A model generated the notes under the pieces. That model made no database searches and was not told where the DNA came from. It saw only the letters and a program-made list of their open reading frames with translations. The translations under genes were made by a program, and so were the position numbers. From the NCBI RefSeq assembly GCF_030316825.1, contig NZ_JASZYU010000001.1, forward strand, positions 744,001-808,000: a DNA stretch of 64,000 nt. Reading direction: 5' to 3'. This document shows positions 1-8,563 of this stretch, one piece after another. The stretch is from Variovorax fucosicus. GTDB taxonomy: Bacteria > Pseudomonadota > Gammaproteobacteria > Burkholderiales > Burkholderiaceae_C. How positions within the stretch are numbered: position 1 is the first letter of the stretch; every line of letters starts with the position of its first letter.

Positions 1-502
1 AGTCGTCCATGTACGGAATGCCGCTCACGAACGGTGGGTGGTGCAGCATCACCAGCGTGGGTTTGTGCGGGTCGGCAGACAGGGTGGCGTGCAGCCAGCG
101 CAGGCCTTCGGGCTCGATGTGCCCATGGTGCCGGCCCGGCACGCAGGAGTCGAGCGCGACGATGCGCACCGGATGCGCGTCGTCGCAGTAATGCAGCGGC
201 CCTTCGGCGGGCAGCCGGCACTGGTCGGCGAAGGCAGCGCGGAAGTTGTCGCGATGGTCGTGGTTGCCGGGAATCACGAGCCACGGAATCGTCAGCGCGG
301 CCAGCAGGGCTCGCACCTGCGCGTACTCCTCGGGCCGCCCTTCTTCGACCAGGTCACCGGTGAGCAGCACCAGGTCGGGCCGGCGATCCAGTTGCTGCAG
401 ATGCCGGATGGCGTCGGCCAACATGCGGTTGGAGTCCGCCACGCCGTGGTACAGCATGCCGGCGGGGCGAACATGCGGGTCGGAAAGCTGGGCGATCAGC
501 AT
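1..502 (-). CDS. Metallophosphoesterase, CpdA-like (3' end cut by window)
   Basis: This is the N-terminal 167 residues of a calcineurin-like phosphoesterase; the gene runs off the window start. The protein opens MLIAQLSDPHV, whose D-x-H is the first metal-binding motif. It continues with GDLVEEG (GD motif) and GNHDHRDN (GNHD motif), then LHHPP near the cut. The order and spacing resemble the CpdA/Icc class that hydrolyses 3',5'-cAMP, but substrate cannot be fixed from sequence. The final G-x-H-x-H motif lies outside the window. It is downstream of fdhD on the same strand with a 61-base gap, so it may be read from the formate operon. Being cytosolic is inferred from the absence of a signal peptide. 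Confidence 0.88.
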   Translation of the reverse strand, partial: MLIAQLSDPHVRPAGMLYHGVADSNRMLADAIRHLQQLDRRPDLVLLTGDLVEEGRPEEYAQVRALLAALTIPWLVIPGNHDHRDNFRAAFADQCRLPAEGPLHYCDDAHPVRIVALDSCVPGRHHGHIEPEGLRWLHATLSADPHKPTLVMLHHPPFVSGIPYMDD

Positions 503-563
503 GCGCGCTCACTGAAGGTAGATGATCCTCGCGAGCTTGCCACAGGGATCGGGCAGCCAGCGA

Positions 564-1439
564 TCAAGCCGGGCGTGCGATCCAGCCCGGCGCGTACAGC
601 ACCGCCTGCGGCGCGCGGCACAGGCCCCACAGGCGCAGGCCGGCGAGTTCGGCCATGCGCACGCCCATGGCGGTCGGTGCCGAAATCGTGGCGAGCGCGG
701 CGACGCCCAGCCGCGCGCACTTGCGCACGAGTTCGTGGCTGCCACGGCTGGTCATCACCACGAAGCCAGGCTCGGTGAGCCGGCCGCTGCGCGCCAGCGT
801 GCCGAGCAGCTTGTCGAGCGCGTTATGGCGGCCGATGTCTTCGAGCACATCGGTGAGCGTGCCGTCGGGCGTGGCCCAGCCGGCGGCGTGGATCGCACCG
901 GCCGAGGCATTGAGCAACTGGCGCGCGGGCAGCGCCGCAAAGGCGCGCAGCACGGTCGGCGCGTCGACACGGCCGATCCAGCCGCGCGGCGCGACCGGGG
1001 CCAGATCCAGATCGAGCCCGGCGAAGCTCTCAACGCCACATACTCCGCAGCCGGTGCGCCCCGCCATGCTGCGGCGGCGGCCCTTGAGCCGCTCGAAGCT
1101 GCGGGTGGAAATCGTCAGTTCGACCTCGATGGCCGACACACCTTCGGGCAGCGAGGCTTGCTGCGCGTCGAGCGTTCGGACCTCGATGTCATGGCAGTCG
1201 CGCGCATGGTCGAGGATGCCTTCGCTCAGTGCGAAGCCGAGCGCAAACGCTTCCAGGTCTTGCGGCGTGGCCATCATCACGGCGTGCGAGACGCCGTTGA
1301 ACACCAATGCCACCGGCACCTCGGCGGCCAGCGTGTCTTCGCGCAGGCGGCCGGATGTAGGCGCCGCCGGCTCGCCGAACCCGCGCACGTCCAGTCGTGC
1401 CAACGGCGGCGGCAGGGCGAGTTCGAGATCGAGTTGCAT
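564..1439 (-). CDS. fdhD: Formate dehydrogenase accessory sulfurtransferase FdhD
   Basis: A 291-residue protein that matches the FdhD family. FdhD passes sulfur from a cysteine desulfurase to the molybdenum cofactor, a step needed before formate dehydrogenase is active. The conserved cysteine pair is visible as CGVCG at residues 131-135 (C131 and C134), after GRTG. GRHNALDKLLG and the late SRGSHELVRKC segment are also typical of the family. The start ATG overlaps the preceding stop by one base (TGATG), so translation is probably coupled to the YdeP-type gene upstream. Its place in the same run as fdsA fits a role in maturing both molybdoenzymes encoded here. Confidence 0.95.
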   Translation of the reverse strand: MQLDLELALPPPLARLDVRGFGEPAAPTSGRLREDTLAAEVPVALVFNGVSHAVMMATPQDLEAFALGFALSEGILDHARDCHDIEVRTLDAQQASLPEGVSAIEVELTISTRSFERLKGRRRSMAGRTGCGVCGVESFAGLDLDLAPVAPRGWIGRVDAPTVLRAFAALPARQLLNASAGAIHAAGWATPDGTLTDVLEDIGRHNALDKLLGTLARSGRLTEPGFVVMTSRGSHELVRKCARLGVAALATISAPTAMGVRMAELAGLRLWGLCRAPQAVLYAPGWIARPA

Positions 1440-3763
1440 CAGGCCAGCGCAACGTCGGCCGCGGCCGGCGCTGCGGCCGGCACCGCATGCGGCACCAGCA
1501 CCACCGGGATCGACTTGGAGGCCGGCGTGCCCGCATCGAGCGCCACCGACGCCAGCGGCACCAGCGGATTGGTCTCGGGGTAGTAGGCCGCGAGGTTGCC
1601 GCGCGGGATGTTGTAGGCCACCAGCTTGAACCTGTCGGCGCGGCGCTCGTGCCCATCGTCCCACACGGTCTTGATGTCGACCCAGTCGCCGTCCTTCATG
1701 CCGAGCGCCTTGATGTCCTCGGCGTGGATGAACACCACGCGCCGCTGGCCGAACACACCACGATAGCGGTCGTCATGGCCGTAGATGGTGGTGTTGTACT
1801 GGTCGTGCGAACGCGTCGTGAGCAGGGTGAACACCACCGTGTCGCGCAGGCGGGCGCGGGCCCGATGCGAAGGCGTGTCCACCGGCACCGGATGCGCGAA
1901 GAAACCGGCCTTCTTCGACGCCGTGTTCCACACCCGCTCGCTCGCCGTGTTGCGCAGGCGGAAGCCGCCCGGCACCGCGACGCGCGCGTTGAAGTCCTTG
2001 AAGTCGTCGAACACCGCTTCGATCTTGTCGCGGATGCGGCTGTAGTCCTCGATCAGCCAGAGCCAGGGTGTCTTGCTCCGGTGGCCGATGGTGGCCGCCG
2101 CGAGCCGCGCCACGATGGCCGGCTCCGACAGCAGTTGCGGCGAGGCCGGCGCGTTCATGCCGTGCGACAGGTGCACCATGCTCATCGAGTCTTCCACCGT
2201 CACGCCCTGCACGCCACCGGCCTGCATGTCGATCTCGGTGCGGCCGAGGCACGGCAGGATCAGCGCCTCGCGCCCATGCACCACATGGCTGCGATTCAGC
2301 TTGGTGGTGACGTGCACCGTCAGATCGCACTGGCGCAGCGCCTTCCAGGTCTCGTAGGTGTCGGGCGTGGCCGCGGCGAAGTTGCCGCCGAGCGCGAAAA
2401 AGACCTTGCCCTTGCCGTCCAGCATGGCCTGAATGGAGCTGACCGTGTCCCAACCGTGCGCGCGTGGCGGCTCGAAGCCGAACACCCGCTGCAGGCGGTC
2501 GAGCAGTGCCGTCGGCGGCTTCTCCCAGATGCCCATGGTGCGGTCGCCCTGCACGTTGCTGTGGCCGCGCACGGGGCACGGGCCGGCGCCCGGGCGACCG
2601 ACATTGCCGCGCATGAGCAGCAGGTTGCCGATCATCTGGATCGTGGCGACCGAGTTCTGGTGCTGCGTGATGCCCATGCCCCAGCATGCGATCACGGCAG
2701 GAGCGTTGCGGTAGATGTCGGCGGCCTCGCGGATCTGCGCTTCGGCCAGGCCGGACTCCTGCACCAGCACGCTCCACGACTCGGCGCGCAAATCGGCCTC
2801 CAGCGCCTCGAAGCCGCTGGTGTGCGTGGCGATGAAGTCATGGTCGAGCATCTGCTCGCCCGCGTCCTCGCGCTCGAGCAGATGCTTCATCATGCCCTTG
2901 ACGAGCGCGAAATCACCGCCCACGCGCAGCTGAAAGTAGTGCGTGCTGATCGGCGTGGAGCCGAGCGTGGCCATCTCGAGCTTGTCCTGCGGATCGGCGA
3001 AGCGTTCCAGGCCGCGCTCGCGCAGCGGGTTGAAGCTCACGATGCGCGCGCCACGCTTGTGCGCCGCGCGCAGCTCGCCCAGCATGCGCGGGTGGTTGGT
3101 GCCGGGGTTCTGGCCGAAGATGAAGATGGCATCGGCCTTCTCGAAATCGTCCAGCGTCACCGTGCCCTTGCCGACGCCGAACTGCGGCCGCATGCCGCTG
3201 CCACTGGGCTCGTGGCACATGTTCGAACAGTCGGGGAAGTTGTTTGTGCCGTACTCGCGCACGAACAGCTGGTACAGGAACGCAGCCTCGTTGCTGGCCC
3301 GGCCCGAGGTGTAGAAGATCGCGCGGTTCGGGTCGGGCAAGGCATTGAGGTGCTTTGCGATCAGCGCGAAGGCATCGTCCCATTCGATGGCGACGTACTT
3401 GTCGCTGGCCGCGTCATACACCATCGGATGCGTGAGCCGGCCCTGGTCTTCGAGCCAGAAATCGCTCTTGGCCATCAACTCGGCCACGGTGTGTTTCGCG
3501 AACAGCGCGGGGTCGGCGCGGCGCGCGGTGGCTTCCGCCGCCACCGCCTTCACGCCGTTCTCGCAGAACTCGAAGCTGGAGGCGTGGTTGCGATCCGGCC
3601 AGGCGCAGCCCGGGCAATCGAAACCGTCGGGCTGGTTGGCCGACAACAGCGTCTTCGCACCCTTGACCGGGATGTCCTGCCGCAGCAGCGCATTCGTCAC
3701 GCTGCGCAGCGCGCCCCAGCCGCCCGCGGGGCCCTTGTAGAACTCGATCTTCTGGTCTGCCAT
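1439..3763 (-). CDS. FdhF/YdeP-family molybdopterin oxidoreductase
   Basis: A 774-residue molybdopterin-guanine-dinucleotide oxidoreductase of the FdhF/YdeP type. Near the N-terminus are CPGC (C50, C53) and FEFCENG (C67), the likely Fe-S ligands. DCSNMCHEPSG supplies C183, which aligns with the catalytic Cys/Sec position of formate dehydrogenases. FGQNPGTNHPR and GMGITQHQN are cofactor-binding segments. YdeP itself is linked to acid resistance in E. coli, but the substrate of the family is not settled. I chose the ATG at 3763, which gives MADQKIEF. The longer in-frame start at 3856 would overlap fdsA and translate the palindrome at 3796-3824. No strong ribosome site is visible. It sits between fdsA and fdhD, where a typical fds operon would have fdsC/fdsD genes. 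Confidence 0.9.
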   Translation of the reverse strand: MADQKIEFYKGPAGGWGALRSVTNALLRQDIPVKGAKTLLSANQPDGFDCPGCAWPDRNHASSFEFCENGVKAVAAEATARRADPALFAKHTVAELMAKSDFWLEDQGRLTHPMVYDAASDKYVAIEWDDAFALIAKHLNALPDPNRAIFYTSGRASNEAAFLYQLFVREYGTNNFPDCSNMCHEPSGSGMRPQFGVGKGTVTLDDFEKADAIFIFGQNPGTNHPRMLGELRAAHKRGARIVSFNPLRERGLERFADPQDKLEMATLGSTPISTHYFQLRVGGDFALVKGMMKHLLEREDAGEQMLDHDFIATHTSGFEALEADLRAESWSVLVQESGLAEAQIREAADIYRNAPAVIACWGMGITQHQNSVATIQMIGNLLLMRGNVGRPGAGPCPVRGHSNVQGDRTMGIWEKPPTALLDRLQRVFGFEPPRAHGWDTVSSIQAMLDGKGKVFFALGGNFAAATPDTYETWKALRQCDLTVHVTTKLNRSHVVHGREALILPCLGRTEIDMQAGGVQGVTVEDSMSMVHLSHGMNAPASPQLLSEPAIVARLAAATIGHRSKTPWLWLIEDYSRIRDKIEAVFDDFKDFNARVAVPGGFRLRNTASERVWNTASKKAGFFAHPVPVDTPSHRARARLRDTVVFTLLTTRSHDQYNTTIYGHDDRYRGVFGQRRVVFIHAEDIKALGMKDGDWVDIKTVWDDGHERRADRFKLVAYNIPRGNLAAYYPETNPLVPLASVALDAGTPASKSIPVVLVPHAVPAAAPAAADVALA

Positions 3764-3795
3764 GCGGGCAGTGTTGGGGTGGCCCGCCGCCGGGT

Positions 3796-3824
3796 CAAAT
3801 TGAATCGGGGTATGCCCCGATTCA
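3796..3824. promoter_or_regulatory. Palindromic element ahead of the YdeP-type gene, probable regulator operator
   Basis: Perfect 10-base arms TGAATCGGGG and CCCCGATTCA flank TATG (3801-3824). The right end overlaps the fdsA stop codon (3822-3824) and the element lies 33-60 bases before the ATG at 3763. On the minus strand, 24 of 27 bases match the element at 10383-10409, including the non-palindromic tail ATTCAATTTG. No T-run follows the hairpin, so it is not a classical terminator. The shared sequence points to a protein-binding site, probably for the LysR regulator at 10429-11391. That assignment is inference. Confidence 0.6.
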
Positions 3825-6689
3825 AAAAGAAAATGAGGCGACCGCGCCTGTGCCATACCCCGCTGCCGCCACGGGCGTGCCGCCGCGCGCGATGCGCACC
3901 GCGCAGTACTTGAACTCCGGGATCTTGCCGAAGGGGTCGAGCGCGGCGTTGGTCATCAGGTTGGCCGCCGCCTCGTAGTAGGCGAAGGGCACGAACACCG
4001 CGCCGGTCGGCGTGCCGTCGTCGCGCCGCACGTGGATCGCCACCTCCCCGCGGCGCGACTGGATCGTGATGACATCGCCGGGCTGCAGGCCGAGTGCTTC
4101 CAGGCTGGCCTGGTTCATCGACGCCGTGGCCATGGGTTCGAGCGCATCGAGCACGGTGGTGCGGCGCGTCATGCTGCCGGTGTGCCAGTGCTCGAGCTGC
4201 CGGCCGGTGATCAGCACGAACGGGTACTCGGCATCGGGCCGCTCGTTCGCCGGAATGATGTCGGCCGGCACCAGCCTGACGCGGCCGGTGGCCGTGGGAA
4301 AGCGCTCGATGAACACCGTCGGCTGGCCCGGATCTTCGGCGCTCAGGCACGGATAGGTCACGCTCGACTCGCGCTGCAGGCGCTCCCAGGTGATGCCGGC
4401 GATGGCCGCATGCATGGCCTGGCGCATCTCCTCGTAGACAGCGGCGACGCCCGACTCCTCGCCTTCGTAGTGCCAGGGGAGGCCCATCCGTCTTGCCAGC
4501 TGCTGGATGATCCAGAGGTCGGGCTTGGCCTCGCCCGGCGCGTTCAGGGCCCGCTTGCCGAGCTGCACCATGCGGTCGGTGTTGCTCACGGTGCCGGTCT
4601 TCTCGGGCCAGGCACTGGCCGGCAGCACCACATCGGCCAGCCAGGCCGTTTCGGTCATGAAGATGTCCTGCACCACCAGGTGTTCGAGGCTGGCCAGCGC
4701 ATGGCGCGCATGGTTCAGGTCGGGGTCGCTCATGGCCGGGTTCTCGCCCATGATGTACATGCCGCGGATCTTGTGCGGATCGTCGTCGGGCGCCAGTGCC
4801 TTGTGCATGATCTCCACGACGGTGTAGCCCGGCTTGTCGTCGAGCGGCATGCCCCAAAAGTCTTCGAACCACGCGTGCGCGCCGGCGTTGTCGACGCGCT
4901 GGTAGTTGGGAAACATCATCGGGATCAGGCCCGCGTCGCTCGCGCCCTGTACGTTGTTCTGTCCGCGCAGCGGATGCAGGCCCGACCCGGGCTTGCCGAT
5001 CTGGCCGGTGACGGTCACCAGCGCGATCAGGCAGCGTGCGTTGTCGGTGCCGTGCACGTGCTGGCTGATGCCCATGCCCCAGAGCACCATCGCGCCCTTC
5101 GCGGTGGCGAACGCACGCGCCACTTCGCGCAGCGTTTCGGCCGGCACGCCGCAGATCGGCGCCATGGCTTCGGGGCTGTAGCCCTTGACGTTCTCGCGCA
5201 GCGCTTCGTAGTTGCTGGCCCGATCCCGCACGAAGGCCTCGTCGACCAGGCCTTCGTCGATCACCGCGTGGATCAGCGCGTTGAGCATGGCGACGTCGGT
5301 GTCGGCCTTGAACTGCAGCGTGCGCCAGGCGTGGGTGCTGAGGTCGGTGCGGCGCGGGTCGGCCAGCACGATCTTCGCGCCGCGCCTGGCGGCGTTCTTC
5401 ATCCAGGTCGCGGCCACCGGATGGTTGGCAGTCGGGTTGGAGCCGATGACGAAGATCAGCTCGGCATGCGCCACGTCGTTGACCTGGTTGCTCACCGCCC
5501 CCGAGCCCACGCCTTCGAGCAAGGCGGCCACGCTCGATGCGTGGCACAGGCGCGTGCAGTGGTCGACGTTGTTGCTGCCGAAGCCGGTGCGCACCAGCTT
5601 CTGGAACAGATAGGCCTCTTCGTTGCTGCCCTTGGCCGAGCCGAAGCCGGCCAGCGCCTTCTTGCCGTGCGTGTCGCGCAAGTCCTTGAGCTTGCCGGCA
5701 GCGAGCGCCAGGGCCTCGTCCCAGGTCGCTTCGCGGAATGCCTCGCGCCAGTCGCCGGGGCGCGGTGCGTCGAGGTTCTTGGGCACGCCGGGGCGGCGGA
5801 TCAATGGCTGGGTGAGGCGCTGCGGATGGTGCGCGTAGTCGAAACCGAAGCGGCCCTTGACGCACAGGCGGCTGTGATTGGCCGGGCCGTCGCGGCCGTC
5901 GACGCTGACGATCTTCTCGTCCTTCACGTTGTAGGTGATCAGGCAGCCGACCCCGCAGAAAGGACAGACCGAGTCGACCTTGCGGTCGACCTGCTGCGAG
6001 CCGATGTGGCTCTTGGGCATGAGCGCGCCGGTCGGGCAGGCCTGCACGCATTCGCCGCAGGCCACGCAGGTGCTGTCGCCCATCGCGTCGTCGAGGTCGA
6101 ACACGATCTTGCTGTGTTCGCCGCGCATGGCGTAGCCGATCACGTCGTTGACCTGTTCCTCGCGGCAGGCGCGCACGCAGCGGTTGCACTGGATGCAGGC
6201 GTCGAGGTTCACGGCCATCGCAGGGTGCGAGATGTCGGCCGCGGGTTGCTCCCGGCGCAGGGCCTTGAGTGCGGGGCGCACGGCAACATCGAGCTTGCCG
6301 GCCCATTCGCTGAGCTCGCCATGCGGGCGCGTCGCATCGTCGCCAATCCACTTGTAGCCCGCGTCGGGCATGTCGGACAGCAGCATCTCGACCACCATGC
6401 GCTGGCTCTTCAATGCGCGTTCGCTGGTCGCCTTCACCTCCATGCCGGCCGTCACGTTGCGGCAGCAGCTGGGCGCCAGCGTGCGCTCGCCCTTCACCTC
6501 GACCACGCAGGCGCGGCAGTTGCCGTCGGCACGCAGGCCGTCGGTGTAGCAAAGGTGCGGAATGTCGACGCCATGGCGCTCGGCCGCCTTGAAGATCGTT
6601 TCGCCTTCGAAGGCTTCCAGCGCGCGGCCGTCGAGCGTGAACGCGACGGTCTGCGGCATCAGTTCGGCAAGGTGCGTCGGCGCGTTCAT
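3822..6689 (-). CDS. fdsA: NAD-dependent formate dehydrogenase, molybdenum subunit FdsA
   Basis: A 955-residue catalytic subunit that oxidises formate to CO2 and passes electrons through Fe-S clusters to the FdsGB diaphorase. An N-terminal [2Fe-2S] ferredoxin domain holds C47, C58, C61 and C75. Two ferredoxin-type clusters follow: CIQCNRCVRAC (165-175) and CVACGECVQAC (208-218). A further cluster is formed by CPFCGVGC (242-249) with C276. The molybdenum ligand is C382 in CTRLCHASS, so this is a cysteine enzyme and not a selenoenzyme. The start at 6689 is preceded by GGAGGTG and overlaps the fdsGB stop as ATGA, implying coupled synthesis. Length agrees with soluble Fds-type enzymes. Confidence 0.97.
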   Translation of the reverse strand: MNAPTHLAELMPQTVAFTLDGRALEAFEGETIFKAAERHGVDIPHLCYTDGLRADGNCRACVVEVKGERTLAPSCCRNVTAGMEVKATSERALKSQRMVVEMLLSDMPDAGYKWIGDDATRPHGELSEWAGKLDVAVRPALKALRREQPAADISHPAMAVNLDACIQCNRCVRACREEQVNDVIGYAMRGEHSKIVFDLDDAMGDSTCVACGECVQACPTGALMPKSHIGSQQVDRKVDSVCPFCGVGCLITYNVKDEKIVSVDGRDGPANHSRLCVKGRFGFDYAHHPQRLTQPLIRRPGVPKNLDAPRPGDWREAFREATWDEALALAAGKLKDLRDTHGKKALAGFGSAKGSNEEAYLFQKLVRTGFGSNNVDHCTRLCHASSVAALLEGVGSGAVSNQVNDVAHAELIFVIGSNPTANHPVAATWMKNAARRGAKIVLADPRRTDLSTHAWRTLQFKADTDVAMLNALIHAVIDEGLVDEAFVRDRASNYEALRENVKGYSPEAMAPICGVPAETLREVARAFATAKGAMVLWGMGISQHVHGTDNARCLIALVTVTGQIGKPGSGLHPLRGQNNVQGASDAGLIPMMFPNYQRVDNAGAHAWFEDFWGMPLDDKPGYTVVEIMHKALAPDDDPHKIRGMYIMGENPAMSDPDLNHARHALASLEHLVVQDIFMTETAWLADVVLPASAWPEKTGTVSNTDRMVQLGKRALNAPGEAKPDLWIIQQLARRMGLPWHYEGEESGVAAVYEEMRQAMHAAIAGITWERLQRESSVTYPCLSAEDPGQPTVFIERFPTATGRVRLVPADIIPANERPDAEYPFVLITGRQLEHWHTGSMTRRTTVLDALEPMATASMNQASLEALGLQPGDVITIQSRRGEVAIHVRRDDGTPTGAVFVPFAYYEAAANLMTNAALDPFGKIPEFKYCAVRIARGGTPVAAAGYGTGAVASFSF

Positions 6690-8518
6690 TGCACCTCCTG
6701 TGCAAAGTACTTGCGGATGCTGCGGATCGGATTGGGCGCGGCCTGGCCCAGGCCGCAGATGGAGGCGTCTTCCATCACCTGCGCCAGGTCTTCGAGCGTG
6801 GCCTCGTCCCACACCGGCGCCTGCATCAGCGCCGCGGCCTTGGCCGTGCCGACCCGGCACGGGGTGCACTGGCCGCAGCTTTCGTGTTCGAAGAAGCGCA
6901 TCACGTTCAGCGCCGCGTCACGCGCGCGGTCGTGCTGGCTCAGCACCATCACGGCGGCCGAGCCGATGAAGCAGCCGTGCGGCTGCAAGGTGTCGAAATC
7001 GAGCGGGATGTCGTTCAGTGCGGCCGGCAGGATACCGCCGGACGCGCCGCCGGGCAGGTAGGCGTACAGAGTGTGCCCGTCGAGCATGCCGCCGCAGTAT
7101 TCGTCGATGAGTTCCTGCACCGTGATGCCGGCCGGCGCGAGCTTGACGCCCGGCTGCTTCACGCGGCCGCTGACGCTGAAAGACCGCAGCCCCTTGCGGC
7201 CGTGGCGGCCGAAGCCGCTGAACCATTGCGGGCCCTTCTCGACGATGTCGCGCACCCAGTACAGCGTCTCGAAGTTGTGCTCCAGCGTAGGCCGGCCGAA
7301 CAGGCCGACCTGCGCGATGTAGGGCGGGCGCATGCGGGGCTCGCCGCGCTTGCCTTCGATGCTTTCGATCATCGCGGACTCTTCTCCGCAGATGTAGGCA
7401 CCGGCGCCACGGCGCAGCTCGATGCGCGGCAGCACGCACGGCGGGTCGGCCTGGAGTGCGGCCAGTTCGGCCTCGAGCAGGCGGCGGCAGTCGTGGTATT
7501 CGTCGCGCAGGTAGATGTAGCAGGCCTCGGTGCCGACCACCTGGGCCGCAATCAGCAGCCCTTCCAGAAAGCGGTGCGGGTCACGCTCGAGCCAGGTGCG
7601 ATCCTTGAAGGTACCGGGCTCGCCCTCGTCGATGTTGACGGCCATGAGCCTGGGCGCCGGCTGGTCGCGCACGATGCGCCACTTGCGGCCGGCCGGAAAG
7701 CCTGCGCCGCCGAGGCCGCGCAGGCCCGAGTCTTCCATCGCGCGGATCAGGGCTTCGACATCTTCCTCGCCGTTGACCATCGCCGCAGCCAGCGCGTAGC
7801 CGCCATGGGCGCGGTAGGTGGCGTAGTCGGTGAAAGCGGGCACCGCCTCGATCGCTCCAGTCGACGGCGACACGCTGCGCTGCGCAAAGTCGGATGGAAT
7901 GAAATTGACATGCTCTCGTGCCGGCCGGCCGGGCGTTGCAGCTTCGTCTTGCGTGGATCCCACGGCATGCAGCAGCTTCTCGGCCGTGGCACACGGCACC
8001 GCCTGCTGGTGCACCAGCGCAGCCGGTGCCTGCTCGCAGCGGCCGATGCACGGCGCCGCGATCACGCGCACGTCGCCTCGGCCTTGCGCACCGAGCAGCG
8101 CCGGCAGCCGCGCCAGCAGATCCTGCGCGCCGGCCAACTCGCAGGCCAGCCCGTCGCACACGCGCACCGCGAGGCCGGGCGCCGCATCGCCGCCGCGCAC
8201 GATCTCGAAGTGGTGATAGAAGGTCGCGACCTCGTACACCTGCGCCATCGGGATGTTCATCTCGCGCGCCAGCGCCACCAGGTGATGGTCGTGCAGCGCG
8301 CCATGCGCGTCGTTGAGCCGGTGCAGGTACTCGATCAGCAGATCGCCCCGATGGCCGCCCTCGGGGCGCGGCCCGATCAGCGCGCACACCTGCTCAAGCG
8401 ACGCAGCTTCAGGCTGGCGCCCCTTGAGCTTGCTCTTCTTGCGGATGCGATCCCGCAGTTCGTCGGCGGTGGCGAGCGGCACCGCCTGGATTGCTTCCGC
8501 TGTGCCTGGGTAGTTCAT
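6686..8518 (-). CDS. fdsGB: Fused FdsG-FdsB diaphorase subunit of formate dehydrogenase
   Basis: A 610-residue protein joining two subunits that are separate in Cupriavidus-type Fds enzymes. Residues 30-190 form a NuoE/FdsG thioredoxin-like [2Fe-2S] domain with CDGLAC (C121, C126) and CIGRC (C157, C161). After a linker of about 40 residues comes a NuoF/FdsB domain with the FMN/NAD-binding GLRGLGGAGFP (266-275). GAGAYICGEE and the [4Fe-4S] motif CGQCTPC (548-554) with C588 follow. It takes electrons from FdsA and reduces NAD+. There is no internal stop or start remnant at the junction, so the fusion is genuine. Similar fused beta subunits are known in Methylobacterium-type formate dehydrogenase 1. 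The stop overlaps fdsA by ATGA. Confidence 0.95.
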   Translation of the reverse strand: MNYPGTAEAIQAVPLATADELRDRIRKKSKLKGRQPEAASLEQVCALIGPRPEGGHRGDLLIEYLHRLNDAHGALHDHHLVALAREMNIPMAQVYEVATFYHHFEIVRGGDAAPGLAVRVCDGLACELAGAQDLLARLPALLGAQGRGDVRVIAAPCIGRCEQAPAALVHQQAVPCATAEKLLHAVGSTQDEAATPGRPAREHVNFIPSDFAQRSVSPSTGAIEAVPAFTDYATYRAHGGYALAAAMVNGEEDVEALIRAMEDSGLRGLGGAGFPAGRKWRIVRDQPAPRLMAVNIDEGEPGTFKDRTWLERDPHRFLEGLLIAAQVVGTEACYIYLRDEYHDCRRLLEAELAALQADPPCVLPRIELRRGAGAYICGEESAMIESIEGKRGEPRMRPPYIAQVGLFGRPTLEHNFETLYWVRDIVEKGPQWFSGFGRHGRKGLRSFSVSGRVKQPGVKLAPAGITVQELIDEYCGGMLDGHTLYAYLPGGASGGILPAALNDIPLDFDTLQPHGCFIGSAAVMVLSQHDRARDAALNVMRFFEHESCGQCTPCRVGTAKAAALMQAPVWDEATLEDLAQVMEDASICGLGQAAPNPIRSIRKYFAQEVQ

Positions 8519-8538
8519 TTGCCTCGGCCTTCGGTGCA

Positions 8539-8557
8539 GGCGGCTTGTCTTGCCGCC
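8539..8557. other. Intercistronic hairpin between transporter gene and fdsGB
   Basis: GGCGGC and GCCGCC pair around a 7-base loop in the 45-base gap between the transporter stop and the fdsGB start. No T-run follows on the minus strand, so full termination is unlikely. It could adjust mRNA stability between the membrane protein and the enzyme. It may also be chance in such GC-rich DNA. Confidence 0.3.
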
Positions 8558-8563
8558 GGGGAA

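Noticed and set aside
3801..3824. Rho-independent terminator for fdsA
   Set aside because: The hairpin is followed by mixed sequence without a T-run, and a near-copy lies upstream of another gene in the same block. An operator fits better.
3697..6705. A second minus-strand frame of about 1000 codons across fdsA
   Set aside because: It is Arg/Pro-rich and frame-shifted against fdsA, whose frame carries every expected Fe-S and molybdenum ligand.
4032..7061. Plus-strand open frame of about 1000 codons opposite fdsA and fdsGB
   Set aside because: The opposite strand encodes clear formate dehydrogenase subunits with all cluster motifs. The plus-strand translation is His/Ala/Gly/Arg-rich with no recognisable domain, as expected of GC-rich antisense frames.
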